Notes: generated from the sequence alone by a model not told the origin. A DNA stretch of 64,000 nt from Burkholderia sp. BCC1644 (GCF_902833225.1 NZ_CADFEI010000015.1:155720-219719); one strand, 5' to 3'; shown: positions 18,245 to 26,395, counted from the first letter of the stretch. Made by a program: numbers and translations.

Positions 18245-19775
18245 ACCGCCGGCCGCCTCGATCGCCGTAGCCGCCCTCGCGACCGCCGTCGCGCTGGCCG
18301 GCTGCGCGACGTCGTCGATCGACCTGGCGCCGGAGGCACCCGACCGCCCGTGGCAGCCGCAAACGTCGGCCGCGGGCGACATCGTGCCAGGCCCGCCGCG
18401 CGCGTCCGCGCACGGCGCGCACGACTACACGCTGCCCGCGTCGCCGGCGCTCGCGTCGGTCGCGCCGCCGGCCGCGCTCGACACCGCGCATCCGTACACG
18501 CTGCCCGAGCTGATCGATCTCGCCGAATCGGCGAACCCGCTGACGCGCATCGCATGGAACGACGCGCGCAACGCGGCGCTCGCGGTCGGTCTCGCCAAGG
18601 CCGCCTACCTGCCGCGCCTGTCGGCGACCGCGATGGGCGCGTACCAGACGAGCCACGGCTCGACGTCGACGATCCTCGGCGATTCGTCGAGCGACACCAC
18701 GGTGCACGGCACGATTTCCGCGCTGTCGCTGCAATGGCTGCTGTTCGATTTCGGCGGCCGCGCGGCACGCGTCGAAGCAGCCGAACAGGCGTCGATCGCA
18801 TCGAACGTCGCGTTCACCGCCGTGCACCAGCAGGTGATCCACGACGTGACCGTCGGCTACTACCGCTATGAAGCCGCGCGCTCGCGCGCCGTCAGCGCAC
18901 AGCAGGGCCTCGCGAACGCGGATGCGATCCTCGCGGCATCGCGCGCGCGGCTCAAGCACGGCGTCGGCACGGTCGTCGAGCTTGCGCAGGCGACGCAGAA
19001 CCGCGCACAGGCGAACCTCGCGCTCGTGCAGGCGAACGGCGCGGAAAGCGACAGCTACCTCGCGCTCGTCTCCGCGCTCGGCATCTCGCCGCTGTCGAAG
19101 CCGACGATCGCGGCGCTGCCGAAGCGGCCGCTGCCGCCCGCGCTCGGCTCGTCGGTCGATGCGATCGTGTCGGACGCGATCGCGCGCCGCCCCGACCTGC
19201 AGGGCGCGTTTGCGCTCGAAAAGGCCAATCGCGCGAAGATCAAGGCCGCCGAGGCCGCGTTCATGCCGAAGATCTTCCTGTCCGCGTCGACGTCGTACGC
19301 GAGCGGCGGCACGGCCATCTCCGCGCTGCCCGCGATCGGCGACCAGGCGCCGACCGTCAACCTGAACGGCAGCCGCTACGGCGGCGGCGTGTTCCTCGGC
19401 GTGACGATCCCGCTCTACGACGGCGGCCTGCGCTCGGCCGTGCTGATGCAGGCGCGCAACGATGCGGAAAGCGCATCCGCGCGCCTCACGCGGACCAAGG
19501 AGGAAGCCGTGCGCCAGGTCGTCGCCGCGCAGAACGCGGTGCAGACGAGCCTCGCGTCGCACGACGCGGCCAAGGCGCTCGTCGATGCCGCGCAGACCAG
19601 CTACGACGCGGCGCTGACCGCTTACCGGAACGGCGTCGGCTCGGTCACCGACGCGACGATCGCGCAAAGCCAGTTGCTCGCGGCCCGGAACGCGGAGGTC
19701 GACAGCTATGCCGGCGCGCTGTCGGCCGCCGCCGCGCTCGCACTCGCGACGGGCACGATCGGCGCCGCGCAGTAG
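18231..19775 (+). CDS. Outer-membrane efflux factor (TolC/NodT family lipoprotein)
   Basis: 514 residues. Lipoprotein signal peptide with LAGC near residue 24, then two repeated outer-membrane-factor domains rich in heptad coiled coil (LAESANPLTRIAWNDARNAALAVG..., and ALTAYRNGVGSVTDATIAQSQLLAARN near the end). It is the outer-membrane exit channel of the preceding pump and the last gene of the operon. Its start lies inside the end of the permease gene. Confidence 0.9.
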   Translation: MRRPEPPAASIAVAALATAVALAGCATSSIDLAPEAPDRPWQPQTSAAGDIVPGPPRASAHGAHDYTLPASPALASVAPPAALDTAHPYTLPELIDLAESANPLTRIAWNDARNAALAVGLAKAAYLPRLSATAMGAYQTSHGSTSTILGDSSSDTTVHGTISALSLQWLLFDFGGRAARVEAAEQASIASNVAFTAVHQQVIHDVTVGYYRYEAARSRAVSAQQGLANADAILAASRARLKHGVGTVVELAQATQNRAQANLALVQANGAESDSYLALVSALGISPLSKPTIAALPKRPLPPALGSSVDAIVSDAIARRPDLQGAFALEKANRAKIKAAEAAFMPKIFLSASTSYASGGTAISALPAIGDQAPTVNLNGSRYGGGVFLGVTIPLYDGGLRSAVLMQARNDAESASARLTRTKEEAVRQVVAAQNAVQTSLASHDAAKALVDAAQTSYDAALTAYRNGVGSVTDATIAQSQLLAARNAEVDSYAGALSAAAALALATGTIGAAQ

Positions 19776-19794
19776 CGCCGCCGCCGCAAGGCGG

Positions 19795-19824
19795 TTGACG
19801 CCTGCGCGCGCCGCCCACTAGAAT
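19795..19824 (+). promoter_or_regulatory. Sigma-70-type promoter of the mgtC unit
   Basis: TTGACG (19795-19800), 18-bp spacer, TAGAAT (19819-19824). A start near 19831 would give a leader of about 250 nt before the mgtC-like start codon, containing the leader ORF and both hairpins described below. Confidence 0.6.
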
Positions 19825-19852
19825 GCCGCCCATTCTTCCTTCAGGAACCATC

Positions 19853-19897
19853 GTGGACAGTTGCAGCACTCCGTTGCGTGCGCCGCTTGCCGCCTGA
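19853..19897 (+). CDS. Possible 14-residue leader peptide of mgtC
   Basis: A GTG at 19853 follows AGGA with 6-bp spacing and opens a short frame encoding MDSCSTPLRAPLAA, then TGA. It lies about 20 nt after the predicted transcription start and ahead of two hairpins. Translation-coupled attenuation is known for mgtC/mgtA leaders in enterobacteria; whether this peptide is made is inference. Confidence 0.35.
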   Translation: MDSCSTPLRAPLAA

Positions 19898-19926
19898 ACG
19901 CCTGTCCGACGCAGTCCTCCTGCCCC

Positions 19927-19945
19927 GGCTCGCGTTCCGCGAGCC
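19927..19945 (+). promoter_or_regulatory. Perfect hairpin in mgtC leader
   Basis: GGCTCGCG, loop TTC, CGCGAGCC: an 8-bp GC-rich stem 30 nt after the leader ORF stop. No T-run follows directly. It could pause RNA polymerase or be part of an RNA switch. Confidence 0.45.
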
Positions 19946-19979
19946 CGCACGCCCCCCCGTTTCACATTGAATGACGCAT

Positions 19980-20002
19980 TCGCGCGGTACAGTACCGCGC
20001 GA
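19980..20002. promoter_or_regulatory. 23-bp perfect palindrome ahead of mgtC
   Basis: Arms TCGCGCGGTAC and GTACCGCGCGA flank a single A. It lies 82 bp before the mgtC ATG. It may be an operator for a dimeric regulator or, in RNA, a very strong stem. Symmetry is too long to be chance in 300 bp. Confidence 0.5.
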
Positions 20003-20083
20003 TGACGGCCATCGTCGCGTCGCCCATGGCCTTGCGCCACGGCGACGCCGGCCGGCTCGCGCTTCTTGCACGGCAGGACAACC

Positions 20084-20791
20084 ATGACTTTCGATTTCGC
20101 ACTCCGTCTTTTCACCGCGTTCGCCTGCGGCGTCGCCATCGGCCTCGAGCGCCAGATGCGCCAGCGCACGGCCGGCCTGCGCACCATCACGCTCGTGGCG
20201 AGCGGCGCATGCCTGTTCGTCACGCTGGGCGTGCTGACCGGCAACGGCGTCGCGGGCGTCACGCAGATCGCCGCGTACGTCGTGTCGGGCGTCGGCTTTC
20301 TCGGCGGCGGCGTGATCATGCGCGACAAGGGCTCGATCCAGGGCATCAACACGGCCGCGACGCTGTGGTGCTCGGCCGCCGTCGGCGTACTGGCCGGCTC
20401 CGGCCATTACGTGCCCGCGCTCGCCGGCACGGGCGTCGTGCTGCTCACCAATACCGTGCTGCGCGGCGTCAGCCAGGCGATCAACGCGACGCCCGTATCG
20501 AACGCCGATCTCGTGCGCGAATACCAGATCACGGTGATCTGCCTGGCAGCCGACGAAGTGCACATCCGCACGTTGCTGTCGAACTCGATGTACGCGAAGC
20601 CGCTGTCGTTCCAGAGCCTGACGAGCGAGGACGTGCCCGACCAGCCGGACCGGCTGAAGGTGACCGCGACGCTGAAGCTGCATCCGAAGGATCAGCAGAA
20701 ACTCGAGCAGATCGCGAGCCGGATGAGCATGGAGAAGAGCATTTCCAGCGTGAGCTGGACCGCGAAGGAAGCGGAGCCGCTGATGGAGTGA
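20084..20791 (+). CDS. mgtC: MgtC/SapB-family membrane protein
   Basis: 235 residues. The N-terminal membrane domain has the family signature GVAIGLERQMRQRTAGLRTITLVASGACLF and a GVGFLGGGVIMRDKGSIQGINTAATLWCSAAVG segment. A soluble ACT-like C-terminal domain of about 85 residues follows (YQITVICLAADEVHIRTLL). MgtC proteins act under low magnesium and inside macrophages by limiting F-type ATPase and phosphate uptake. The neighbourhood beside cepR is as I recall it in B. cenocepacia. It is convergent with cepR. Confidence 0.88.
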   Translation: MTFDFALRLFTAFACGVAIGLERQMRQRTAGLRTITLVASGACLFVTLGVLTGNGVAGVTQIAAYVVSGVGFLGGGVIMRDKGSIQGINTAATLWCSAAVGVLAGSGHYVPALAGTGVVLLTNTVLRGVSQAINATPVSNADLVREYQITVICLAADEVHIRTLLSNSMYAKPLSFQSLTSEDVPDQPDRLKVTATLKLHPKDQQKLEQIASRMSMEKSISSVSWTAKEAEPLME

Positions 20792-20833
20792 GCGGCGTGG
20801 CGGCCGCCGTACCCGGCGGCGCCCTCGCCTGCG

Positions 20834-21553
20834 TCACGGCGCGTCGATGAGCCCGGCCGAAATCGCCTTGACGACTGCCTGGACCTTGTTGGTCGCGCCG
20901 AGCTTCTCGAGAATGTTGTTGACGTGGAAGTTGACCGTCCGCTCCGAGATGCTGAGGATCTGGCCGATTTCGCACGCGGTCTTGCCCTCGGCCGTCCAGC
21001 ACAGCACCTCGCGCTCGCGCGCGGTCAGCGTGACGCCCGCCGCGGGCGACAGCTTCGGCACCATGAAGCGGCTCATCAGCGAATGCGACAGGTTCGCGAG
21101 CCAGTTCGTCTGCAGCGTCAGCATGTTGATTTCGGCAGGCGTCAGCCGGTCGGCATGGCGCGCGATGCTCAGCAGGCCGAACGCACCGCGGGCCGCCCAG
21201 CTCGACTGCGCAACGCCCACCGACAGCCCGAAATCGCGCGCGTCCTGCCACAGCGGGCACGGGTCGATCCGGTCGACGTCCGGCCAGACGATCATGTTGG
21301 TGCTGAGCGCGCCGTCGCGAACCGTCGAATCGATCTCGATGTAGTTCTGCGCCTGGTAGTGCGCCATCCAGCCGTCGGGATAGGTATTGAAGATGGCGAC
21401 CGACGGCTTCGATACGGGCAGCGGTACGCGAATGCCGTAACAGCAATATTCGAATCCCAGCCGCTTTGAATAGGCGGCGATCCGCTGGAAGAGCTGCTGC
21501 TCGTCTTCCGCGGCGCTGAATTGTTGGTAGGCATCCTGCCAGCGCAGTTCCAT
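20834..21553 (-). CDS. cepR: CepR acyl-homoserine lactone receptor / LuxR-type regulator
   Basis: 239 residues. The N-terminal autoinducer-binding domain holds the conserved FNTYPDGWMAHYQAQNYIEIDS and WPDVDRIDPCPLW segments. The C-terminal LuxR helix-turn-helix is LTAREREVLCWTAEGKTACEIGQILSISERTVNFHVNNILEKLGATNKVQAV, split here only for description. Length and sequence match CepR of the cepacia complex from memory. It binds C8-homoserine lactone and acts on cep boxes, including that before cepI. It is divergent from rsaM. Confidence 0.95.
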   Translation of the reverse strand: MELRWQDAYQQFSAAEDEQQLFQRIAAYSKRLGFEYCCYGIRVPLPVSKPSVAIFNTYPDGWMAHYQAQNYIEIDSTVRDGALSTNMIVWPDVDRIDPCPLWQDARDFGLSVGVAQSSWAARGAFGLLSIARHADRLTPAEINMLTLQTNWLANLSHSLMSRFMVPKLSPAAGVTLTAREREVLCWTAEGKTACEIGQILSISERTVNFHVNNILEKLGATNKVQAVVKAISAGLIDAP

Positions 21554-21574
21554 TCGTTCTCCGACAACGTCACG

Positions 21575-21597
21575 CTGTCATACTTGTCAGGTTCCAG
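21575..21597 (+). promoter_or_regulatory. Probable cep box before rsaM
   Basis: CTGTCATACTTGTCAG followed by GTTCCAG resembles the cepI box if one base is inserted. It lies 30 bp before the rsaM start and 22 bp from the cepR start, so CepR bound here could affect both genes. Confidence 0.4.
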
Positions 21598-21626
21598 CAC
21601 CCGTTCGAGGCTGATACATTCCGCGC

Positions 21627-22070
21627 ATGACCTCACCTTTGCTGCACCCGGTCCCCGGCCCGTCCCCGGACGGCTACGTACGCCTGTCAGAAGGCGCACT
21701 GGCCGTGCTTGCTCTCGACCATGTCTCGAGCGGCCTCGACGCATCGCTGCTGGCCGAACTGCGCGACAGCGCGATCGACGCACGCCTCGCCGGCTATACC
21801 GAATGGCATCGCCCGGCCAGTGCCGGCGCCCCTTACGTGACGGTCGGCTGGGACTGGTACCTCGAACGCGCGACGGGCACGTTCGTGATCGCGGGCGACG
21901 ACGTCCGCAGCAACGTGATGCTCGTCGATGCCACCGGCGCCGACATCGGCATGTTCCGCACCGCCGCCGCGCTCGCCGCGCGACTTGCCGGCATCGACTG
22001 GCCCGCCGCCGTCGCATCGGCCCTGCTTGGTCGCAACGACGCCTATCATGCCGGTCCCACGCTCCAGTGA
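21627..22070 (+). CDS. rsaM: RsaM-type quorum-sensing modulator (DUF4902)
   Basis: 147 residues with no DNA-binding or membrane motif. Conserved features are the GYTEWHRPASAGAPYVTVGWDWYLE segment and MLVDATGADIG. Its place between cepR and cepI is the standard one for RsaM-like proteins, which lower or balance AHL production in Burkholderia and Pseudomonas fuscovaginae. The biochemical mechanism is not established. Transcribed in the same direction as cepI but 209 bp before it. Confidence 0.85.
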   Translation: MTSPLLHPVPGPSPDGYVRLSEGALAVLALDHVSSGLDASLLAELRDSAIDARLAGYTEWHRPASAGAPYVTVGWDWYLERATGTFVIAGDDVRSNVMLVDATGADIGMFRTAAALAARLAGIDWPAAVASALLGRNDAYHAGPTLQ

Positions 22071-22200
22071 CAACCTGCCACACATTCCTCTGATCATTTC
22101 GCAAGACTGGCGCTCTTTATAAGCAAAAGCGGTCCAGTTTTCAATCCCGTTGATCAAGAAACCGTTACCACGCCGCAAATGGCGTCTTTGCACCGCCAAC

Positions 22201-22222
22201 CTGTAAGAGTTACCAGTTACAG
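22201..22222 (+). promoter_or_regulatory. cep box of cepI
   Basis: CTGTAA-N10-TTACAG, an exact dyad 57 bp before the cepI ATG. It matches the published lux-box-like element of cepI, as I recall it, to which CepR with C8-HSL binds to activate transcription. Confidence 0.85.
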
Positions 22223-22279
22223 CCTCCTCGTGCCGCGCGATGTAATGCACGCATACAAAAGCACAGATCCGAGGACACC

Positions 22280-22888
22280 ATGCGGACCTTCGTTCACGAG
22301 GAAGGGCGGTTGCCACACCAACTTGCAGCGGATCTCGGGCGCTATCGGCGCCGCGTGTTCGTCGAACAGCTCGGTTGGGCGCTCCCGTCGGCGAACGAAA
22401 GCTTCGAACGCGACCAGTTCGATCGCGACGATACCGTCTACGTGTTCGCGAGGAACGCGGGCGGCGACATGTGCGGATGTGCGCGCCTGCTGCCTACCAC
22501 GCGCCCGTATCTGCTGAAGTCGCTGTTCGCCGACCTGATCGCCGAAGACATGCCGCTGCCGCAATCGGCTGCCGTCTGGGAGCTGTCCAGGTTCGCGGCG
22601 ACCGACGACGAAGGCGGGCCGGGCAACGCCGAGTGGGCCGTGCGTCCGATGCTCGCGGCCGTCGTCGAATGCGCGGCGCAGCTCGGCGCACGGCAGCTGA
22701 TCGGCGTGACGTTCGCGAGCATGGAGCGGCTGTTCCGCCGGATCGGCATTCACGCGCACCGCGCAGGCCCGCCGAAACAGGTGGACGGTCGTCTGGTGGT
22801 CGCGTGCTGGATCGACATTGATCCGCAAACGTTTGCGGCACTAGGAATCGAACCGGGGCAGGCAGCCCGGCAAGCCATCGCCGCCTGA
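22280..22888 (+). CDS. cepI: CepI acyl-homoserine lactone synthase
   Basis: 202 residues. LuxI-family invariant residues are in place: R24, F27, W33, E43, D45 and D48 (in ERDQFD), and a CARLLPTTRPYLLKSLF segment. It joins SAM and an acyl-ACP to make mainly octanoyl-homoserine lactone. It is preceded by the cep box, giving positive feedback through CepR, and followed after 51 bp by a conserved gene of unknown function. Confidence 0.95.
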   Translation: MRTFVHEEGRLPHQLAADLGRYRRRVFVEQLGWALPSANESFERDQFDRDDTVYVFARNAGGDMCGCARLLPTTRPYLLKSLFADLIAEDMPLPQSAAVWELSRFAATDDEGGPGNAEWAVRPMLAAVVECAAQLGARQLIGVTFASMERLFRRIGIHAHRAGPPKQVDGRLVVACWIDIDPQTFAALGIEPGQAARQAIAA

Positions 22889-22939
22889 ACCGGAACGCGC
22901 GTTTCCGTTCGGGCGGCATCGTAACGAAGGAGAACCAAC

Positions 22940-23707
22940 GTGGACCAGTCTCAGGTCTTTCGCGCGATGATGCCCGGGTTGACGAGCGCCAGCGGCGCCA
23001 ACATCACGGTCGCCTATCCGTCGTTTCCCAGGCCGCTGCCGCTCGTGCGGCTCGACCGCCGCGGGCTCGTGTTTCGTGCCGCCGGCGCCGCGCCGCTCGT
23101 CTGCGGTCTGCCGCGCCCGGCGACGCTCCTGGTCGCGGACGCGCCGCTCTGCTCGCTGCGCCTTGTGATTCGCGACATCGCCCCGGCCGGCAGCGGCCGG
23201 CACGACCTGACGATGCAGCCGTCCGGCGCCGCCGGCGACGAATTGCTGTGGCATGCGCTGCGCGATCGCGAACCGTACCGTCACATTCAGCACCCGCTCG
23301 CGCCTGTCGACACGGCCGTCGCCGCCGACAGCAGCGAGCCGCTCGCAGCGGCCGGCGAAGCTGCACCCCGGCCGTCGCGCAGCGCGGCCTTCCGCCTGCC
23401 TTGCCGTAGCGATGCGCTGTTCTTTGCCGACTGGCTCGAATACCACTTCGACGAACTGCGCGCGCTGTCGCAGCAGCACGGGCCGCAACTGCAGCTCAAC
23501 CAGCTCGAACGACAGGTCGCCGACGACGAGGTCGGCGTGCGCTTCGTCTACGACATCGACGGGCATGCCACGCGGCACGCGCTGACCGACTGCGCACGCG
23601 AGGCCTGTGCATGGATCGAGACGGAAATGCGCGACAAGTACGCGCTGCCTGTCGCGCAGGAGCGGTTCGGCGCATTTGCGGCGCACGCACGGGCCGGCGG
23701 CATGTGA
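22940..23707 (+). CDS. Conserved protein behind cepI, function unknown
   Basis: 255 residues from GTG 22940, with GAAGGAG as ribosome binding site. Predicted soluble; no signal peptide or membrane helix. An Ala/Pro-rich linker near residues 125-150 separates two parts. The second part has a helical FADWLEYHFDELRALSQQHGPQLQLNQLERQ stretch. I do not recognise a domain. The 51-bp gap from cepI with no terminator suggests co-transcription, so it should be quorum-controlled. I recall a conserved gene at this place in B. cenocepacia reported to affect quorum sensing, but cannot verify that here. Confidence 0.75.
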   Translation: MDQSQVFRAMMPGLTSASGANITVAYPSFPRPLPLVRLDRRGLVFRAAGAAPLVCGLPRPATLLVADAPLCSLRLVIRDIAPAGSGRHDLTMQPSGAAGDELLWHALRDREPYRHIQHPLAPVDTAVAADSSEPLAAAGEAAPRPSRSAAFRLPCRSDALFFADWLEYHFDELRALSQQHGPQLQLNQLERQVADDEVGVRFVYDIDGHATRHALTDCAREACAWIETEMRDKYALPVAQERFGAFAAHARAGGM

Positions 23708-23709
23708 AT

Positions 23710-23731
23710 CGGTAACGGCTACCAGTTGCAC
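23710..23731 (+). promoter_or_regulatory. cep-box-like site before candidate sRNA
   Basis: Sixteen of 22 positions are identical to the cepI box; the run CTACCAGTTGCA matches its right half with few changes. It is centred about 61 bp before the predicted sRNA start, a normal position for a LuxR-type activator. It begins just after the stop of the gene behind cepI. Confidence 0.45.
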
Positions 23732-23746
23732 GGATACAACTAGGGC

Positions 23747-23775
23747 TTGCAAACGTCCGGGTTTTCCCTTAAATT
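23747..23775 (+). promoter_or_regulatory. Promoter of candidate sRNA
   Basis: TTGCAA (23747-23752), 17-bp spacer, TAAATT (23770-23775). This lies in a locally A/T-rich patch between the cep-like site and the sRNA. Confidence 0.5.
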
Positions 23776-23781
23776 TACGTC

Positions 23782-23837
23782 TGTCTCCTCCATGTCTCCA
23801 AACATGGATTCAGCCCGCTCAAGCAGCGGGCTTTTTT
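23782..23837 (+). ncRNA. Candidate quorum-linked small RNA downstream of cepI
   Basis: About 56 nt from the predicted start to a run of six T. It opens with unpaired GTCTCCTC, then forms stem CCATGT / ACATGG (23790-23807) with loop CTCCAA, then the terminator stem. Exposed CUCC stretches can pair with Shine-Dalgarno sequences, a common design of trans-acting sRNAs. No ORF with a ribosome binding site fits the interval. An alternative is that this is only the terminator of the cepI operon, but the good promoter and the first stem argue for a separate transcript. Confidence 0.5.
23813..23837 (+). terminator. Rho-independent terminator
   Basis: GCCCGCT (23813-23819), loop CAAGC, AGCGGGC (23825-23831), then six T. 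It closes the candidate sRNA and would also stop read-through from cepI. Confidence 0.88.
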
Positions 23838-23967
23838 ATTGCCTGCGTGGAATCCGGGGCCACATCATTGGTCGCCTTTACCACCGGCCGCGTAAGCATT
23901 TCGACACGCCACGATCCAAATCGACCGGATATCATCGGCGGGCCTGCCACCCTTCGCCGAGGTCATC

Positions 23968-24354
23968 TTGCACGCCCACCTGCGCATTGCCCGCCCGGTC
24001 AGCAACCTCGCCCGCACCGAGCGCATGTATCGCGACGCCCTCGACTTGTCGGTCCTCGCCCGCTTCGACGATCAAGACGGCTTTTCCGGCGTGATGCTGG
24101 GCCGTGACGGTCTCGACTATCACTTCGAATTCACGCACTGCCCCGATCATCCGATCGCGCCGTCGCCGACGCCCGAGGACCTGATCGTCTTCTACCTGCC
24201 CGATCGCCCGGAATGGGAAGCCGCATGTGAGCGCGCTACCGCACATGGCTTCATGCCCGTGACGTCGTTCAATCCGTACTGGGAAATTTCCGGTCAGACC
24301 TTCGAGGATGCCGACGGCTACCGGATCGTGCTGCAGAACGGCACGTGGCGCTGA
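23968..24354 (+). CDS. VOC/glyoxalase-fold protein
   Basis: 128 residues starting at TTG 23968, preceded by GAGGT. It has the family's beta-alpha-beta-beta-beta repeats: RIARPVSNLARTERMYRDALDLSVLARF, then GFMPVTSFNPYWEISGQTFEDADGYRIVLQN. Metal-ligand positions look only partly conserved, so it may be a non-enzymatic or divergent member. It is single and not linked to neighbours. Confidence 0.78.
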   Translation: MHAHLRIARPVSNLARTERMYRDALDLSVLARFDDQDGFSGVMLGRDGLDYHFEFTHCPDHPIAPSPTPEDLIVFYLPDRPEWEAACERATAHGFMPVTSFNPYWEISGQTFEDADGYRIVLQNGTWR

Positions 24355-24375
24355 CACGCGAAGACGCGTGAGCCG

Positions 24376-24942
24376 TTACGCGCCGGCAACGCCGCCGGCG
24401 CGCGCGACGTACACGACGTGCGGCCGCAGCGGGTGCCCGTCCGGCAACGCCGGGTGATCGAAATCGCGCGCGGGTTGGCGCAGCATGCCGAGCCGCTCCA
24501 TCACGCGCCGTGATCGCACGTTGGTGTCGGCCGTCCACGCGAAGATCTCTCCGAGCCCTGCCCGGCCGAGTGCGTCGGTCAATGCGGCGGCAGCCGCTTC
24601 GACCGCGTAGCCATGCCCCCAGGCGTGGCGCGCCTGCCGCCACATGATCTCGATACACGGTGCCATCGGGTGCGTTGCTCGCGCTTCGTGCGACAGGCCG
24701 CAAAGCCCGATCAGCATCGCATCGGCACGACGTTCGACCGCCCACACACCGAAACCGTGTGCATCGAAATGCGCTTCGAAGCGCGCGACGAGGTCGCTCG
24801 CCTCGGTGACGGACATCGGGCCGCGTGCGAGCCACGCAGTCACGTCCGGATCCGTATGCATCGCCGAAAGCGCACCCGCATCCGACGCGCGCCAGCGACG
24901 CAGTGTCAGGCGTTCGGTTTCGATCTTCGAGGGGGTGGACAT
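24376..24942 (-). CDS. GNAT-family N-acetyltransferase (RimJ/RimL type)
   Basis: 188 residues. Opens with ETERLTLRRWRASDAGALSAMHTDPDV as in RimJ/RimL-like enzymes. The acetyl-CoA loop region is ARHAWGHGYAVEAAAAALTDAL, followed by TADTNVRSRRVMERLGML. The acceptor is unknown; this branch acetylates protein N-termini, amino acids or small amines. The gene is convergent with the VOC gene. Confidence 0.85.
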   Translation of the reverse strand: MSTPSKIETERLTLRRWRASDAGALSAMHTDPDVTAWLARGPMSVTEASDLVARFEAHFDAHGFGVWAVERRADAMLIGLCGLSHEARATHPMAPCIEIMWRQARHAWGHGYAVEAAAAALTDALGRAGLGEIFAWTADTNVRSRRVMERLGMLRQPARDFDHPALPDGHPLRPHVVYVARAGGVAGA

Positions 24943-25096
24943 GGAGATGCGGATCGTACCGGCGGCAGCGGAACGCTGGTGACGTCACGAACCCGAAGGC
25001 GGACGGCTGTCGAAGCGAGAACCTCGATCGTCGCGTCTGCCCGCGACGATCGAGAGAACAAACAACGCGAAACGGGCGCAGGCACGCCCGTGGGGG

Positions 25097-25747
25097 TTAC
25101 TCGTTTTCTTCGAAGTAATGCCCGAACTTCGTCTGCTTCGTGCGGATATAACGCTCGTTTTCCTCGCGCACGGGCACCGCAAGCGCAACCCGCTCGCAGA
25201 CGGGAATGCCGTGCTTCGCGAGCGTGTCGAACTTCTCGGGGTTGTTGCTCATCAGCCGCACCGACGTCACGCCGAGGATCCGGAGGATCGCGGCGGCCGA
25301 ATCGTATTCGCGGGCGTCGTCGGGCAGGCCGAGGTCGAGGTTAGCTTCGACGGTGTCGCGCCCCTGCTCCTGCAGCGCGTACGCGCGGATCTTGTTGCTC
25401 AGGCCGATCCCGCGCCCCTCGTGGCCGCGCAGATACAGCAGCACGCCGCGGTCTTCCGCCGCGATGTAGCGCAACGCGAGGTCGAGCTGCTCGCCGCAAT
25501 CGCAGCGATACGAGCCGAATACGTCGCCGGTCAGGCATTCGGAATGCAGCCGCGTCAGCACGGACTGCTCGCCGGCCACGTCGCCCATCACGAGCGCAAG
25601 ATGTTCGGCATCGCTGCCCGATACGCGAAACGCGTATGACTTGAACGTACCGTAGCGCGTAGGCAGCGACGCGGTGGCGACGAGTGTCACGCACTCGTCG
25701 GCCTGGCCATTGCCCGGCGTGGGCGATTGGGGATGCGAAGACATCAT
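25097..25747 (-). CDS. ribA: GTP cyclohydrolase II
   Basis: 216 residues. The zinc-binding cysteines are in SECLTGDVFGSYRCDCGEQ. The catalytic region is YLRGHEGRGIGLSNKIRAYALQ and the GTP-binding end is GVTSVRLMSNNPEKFDTLAKHGI. It opens GTP to 2,5-diamino-6-ribosylamino-pyrimidinone phosphate, the first step of riboflavin synthesis. It is a stand-alone RibA, not fused to RibB, and no other rib gene is near. Divergent from the CBS-domain gene; no FMN riboswitch is apparent in the 178-bp gap. Confidence 0.93.
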   Translation of the reverse strand: MMSSHPQSPTPGNGQADECVTLVATASLPTRYGTFKSYAFRVSGSDAEHLALVMGDVAGEQSVLTRLHSECLTGDVFGSYRCDCGEQLDLALRYIAAEDRGVLLYLRGHEGRGIGLSNKIRAYALQEQGRDTVEANLDLGLPDDAREYDSAAAILRILGVTSVRLMSNNPEKFDTLAKHGIPVCERVALAVPVREENERYIRTKQTKFGHYFEENE

Positions 25748-25925
25748 GAATTCAATCGAAACGTTCAGGAATGTAGGAGTTGTGTGGATAGTGCGTGACG
25801 GGAGTTTACCGCTAATCTGGAAACGTCACGCGACTGCCACTGCCTGCCCGGCTATACTGGGCTCATCGGGTGTCGCGCACCAACGCCCAGCCTTTCCTGT
25901 ATCGACCTGCACACGGAGAAAGCGA

Positions 25926-26384
25926 ATGAGCACGACTGTCGCGCAGATTCTCAAGGCCAAGCCGGATTCGGGCCGCACGATCTACACCGTCACGAAGACC
26001 GATCTCGTCTACGACGCCATCAAGCTGATGGCGGAAAAGGGGATCGGTGCGTTGCTGGTCGTGGACGGCGACGACATCGCTGGCATCGTCACCGAGCGCG
26101 ATTATGCGCGCAAGGTTGTCCTGCAGGACCGTTCATCGAAAGCCACCCGCGTCGAGGAAATCATGACGGCCAAGGTGCGCTACGTCGAACCATCGCAATC
26201 GACCGACGAGTGCATGGCGCTGATGACCGAGCACCGGATGCGCCACCTGCCCGTCCTCGACGGCGGCAAGCTGGTCGGCCTCATCTCGATCGGCGACCTC
26301 GTGAAGAGCGTGATTGCCGATCAGCAGTTCACGATCAGCCAGCTCGAACACTACATTCACGGCACGCCGGTCGCTTCCACCTGA
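25926..26384 (+). CDS. Two-CBS-domain protein
   Basis: 152 residues. Two CBS units follow each other: VYDAIKLMAEKGIGALLVVDGDDIAGIVTERDYARKV (~28-65) and TDECMALMTEHRMRHLPVLDGGKLVGLISIGDLVK (~95-130). Stand-alone CBS pairs bind adenine nucleotides or NAD(H) and act as energy sensors, and this one closely resembles the beta-proteobacterial CBSX-like proteins. ATG 25926 is the start, following an A/G-rich GGAGAAAGCGA ribosome binding site. Confidence 0.87.
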   Translation: MSTTVAQILKAKPDSGRTIYTVTKTDLVYDAIKLMAEKGIGALLVVDGDDIAGIVTERDYARKVVLQDRSSKATRVEEIMTAKVRYVEPSQSTDECMALMTEHRMRHLPVLDGGKLVGLISIGDLVKSVIADQQFTISQLEHYIHGTPVAST

Positions 26385-26395
26385 TCCGCTCCAGC

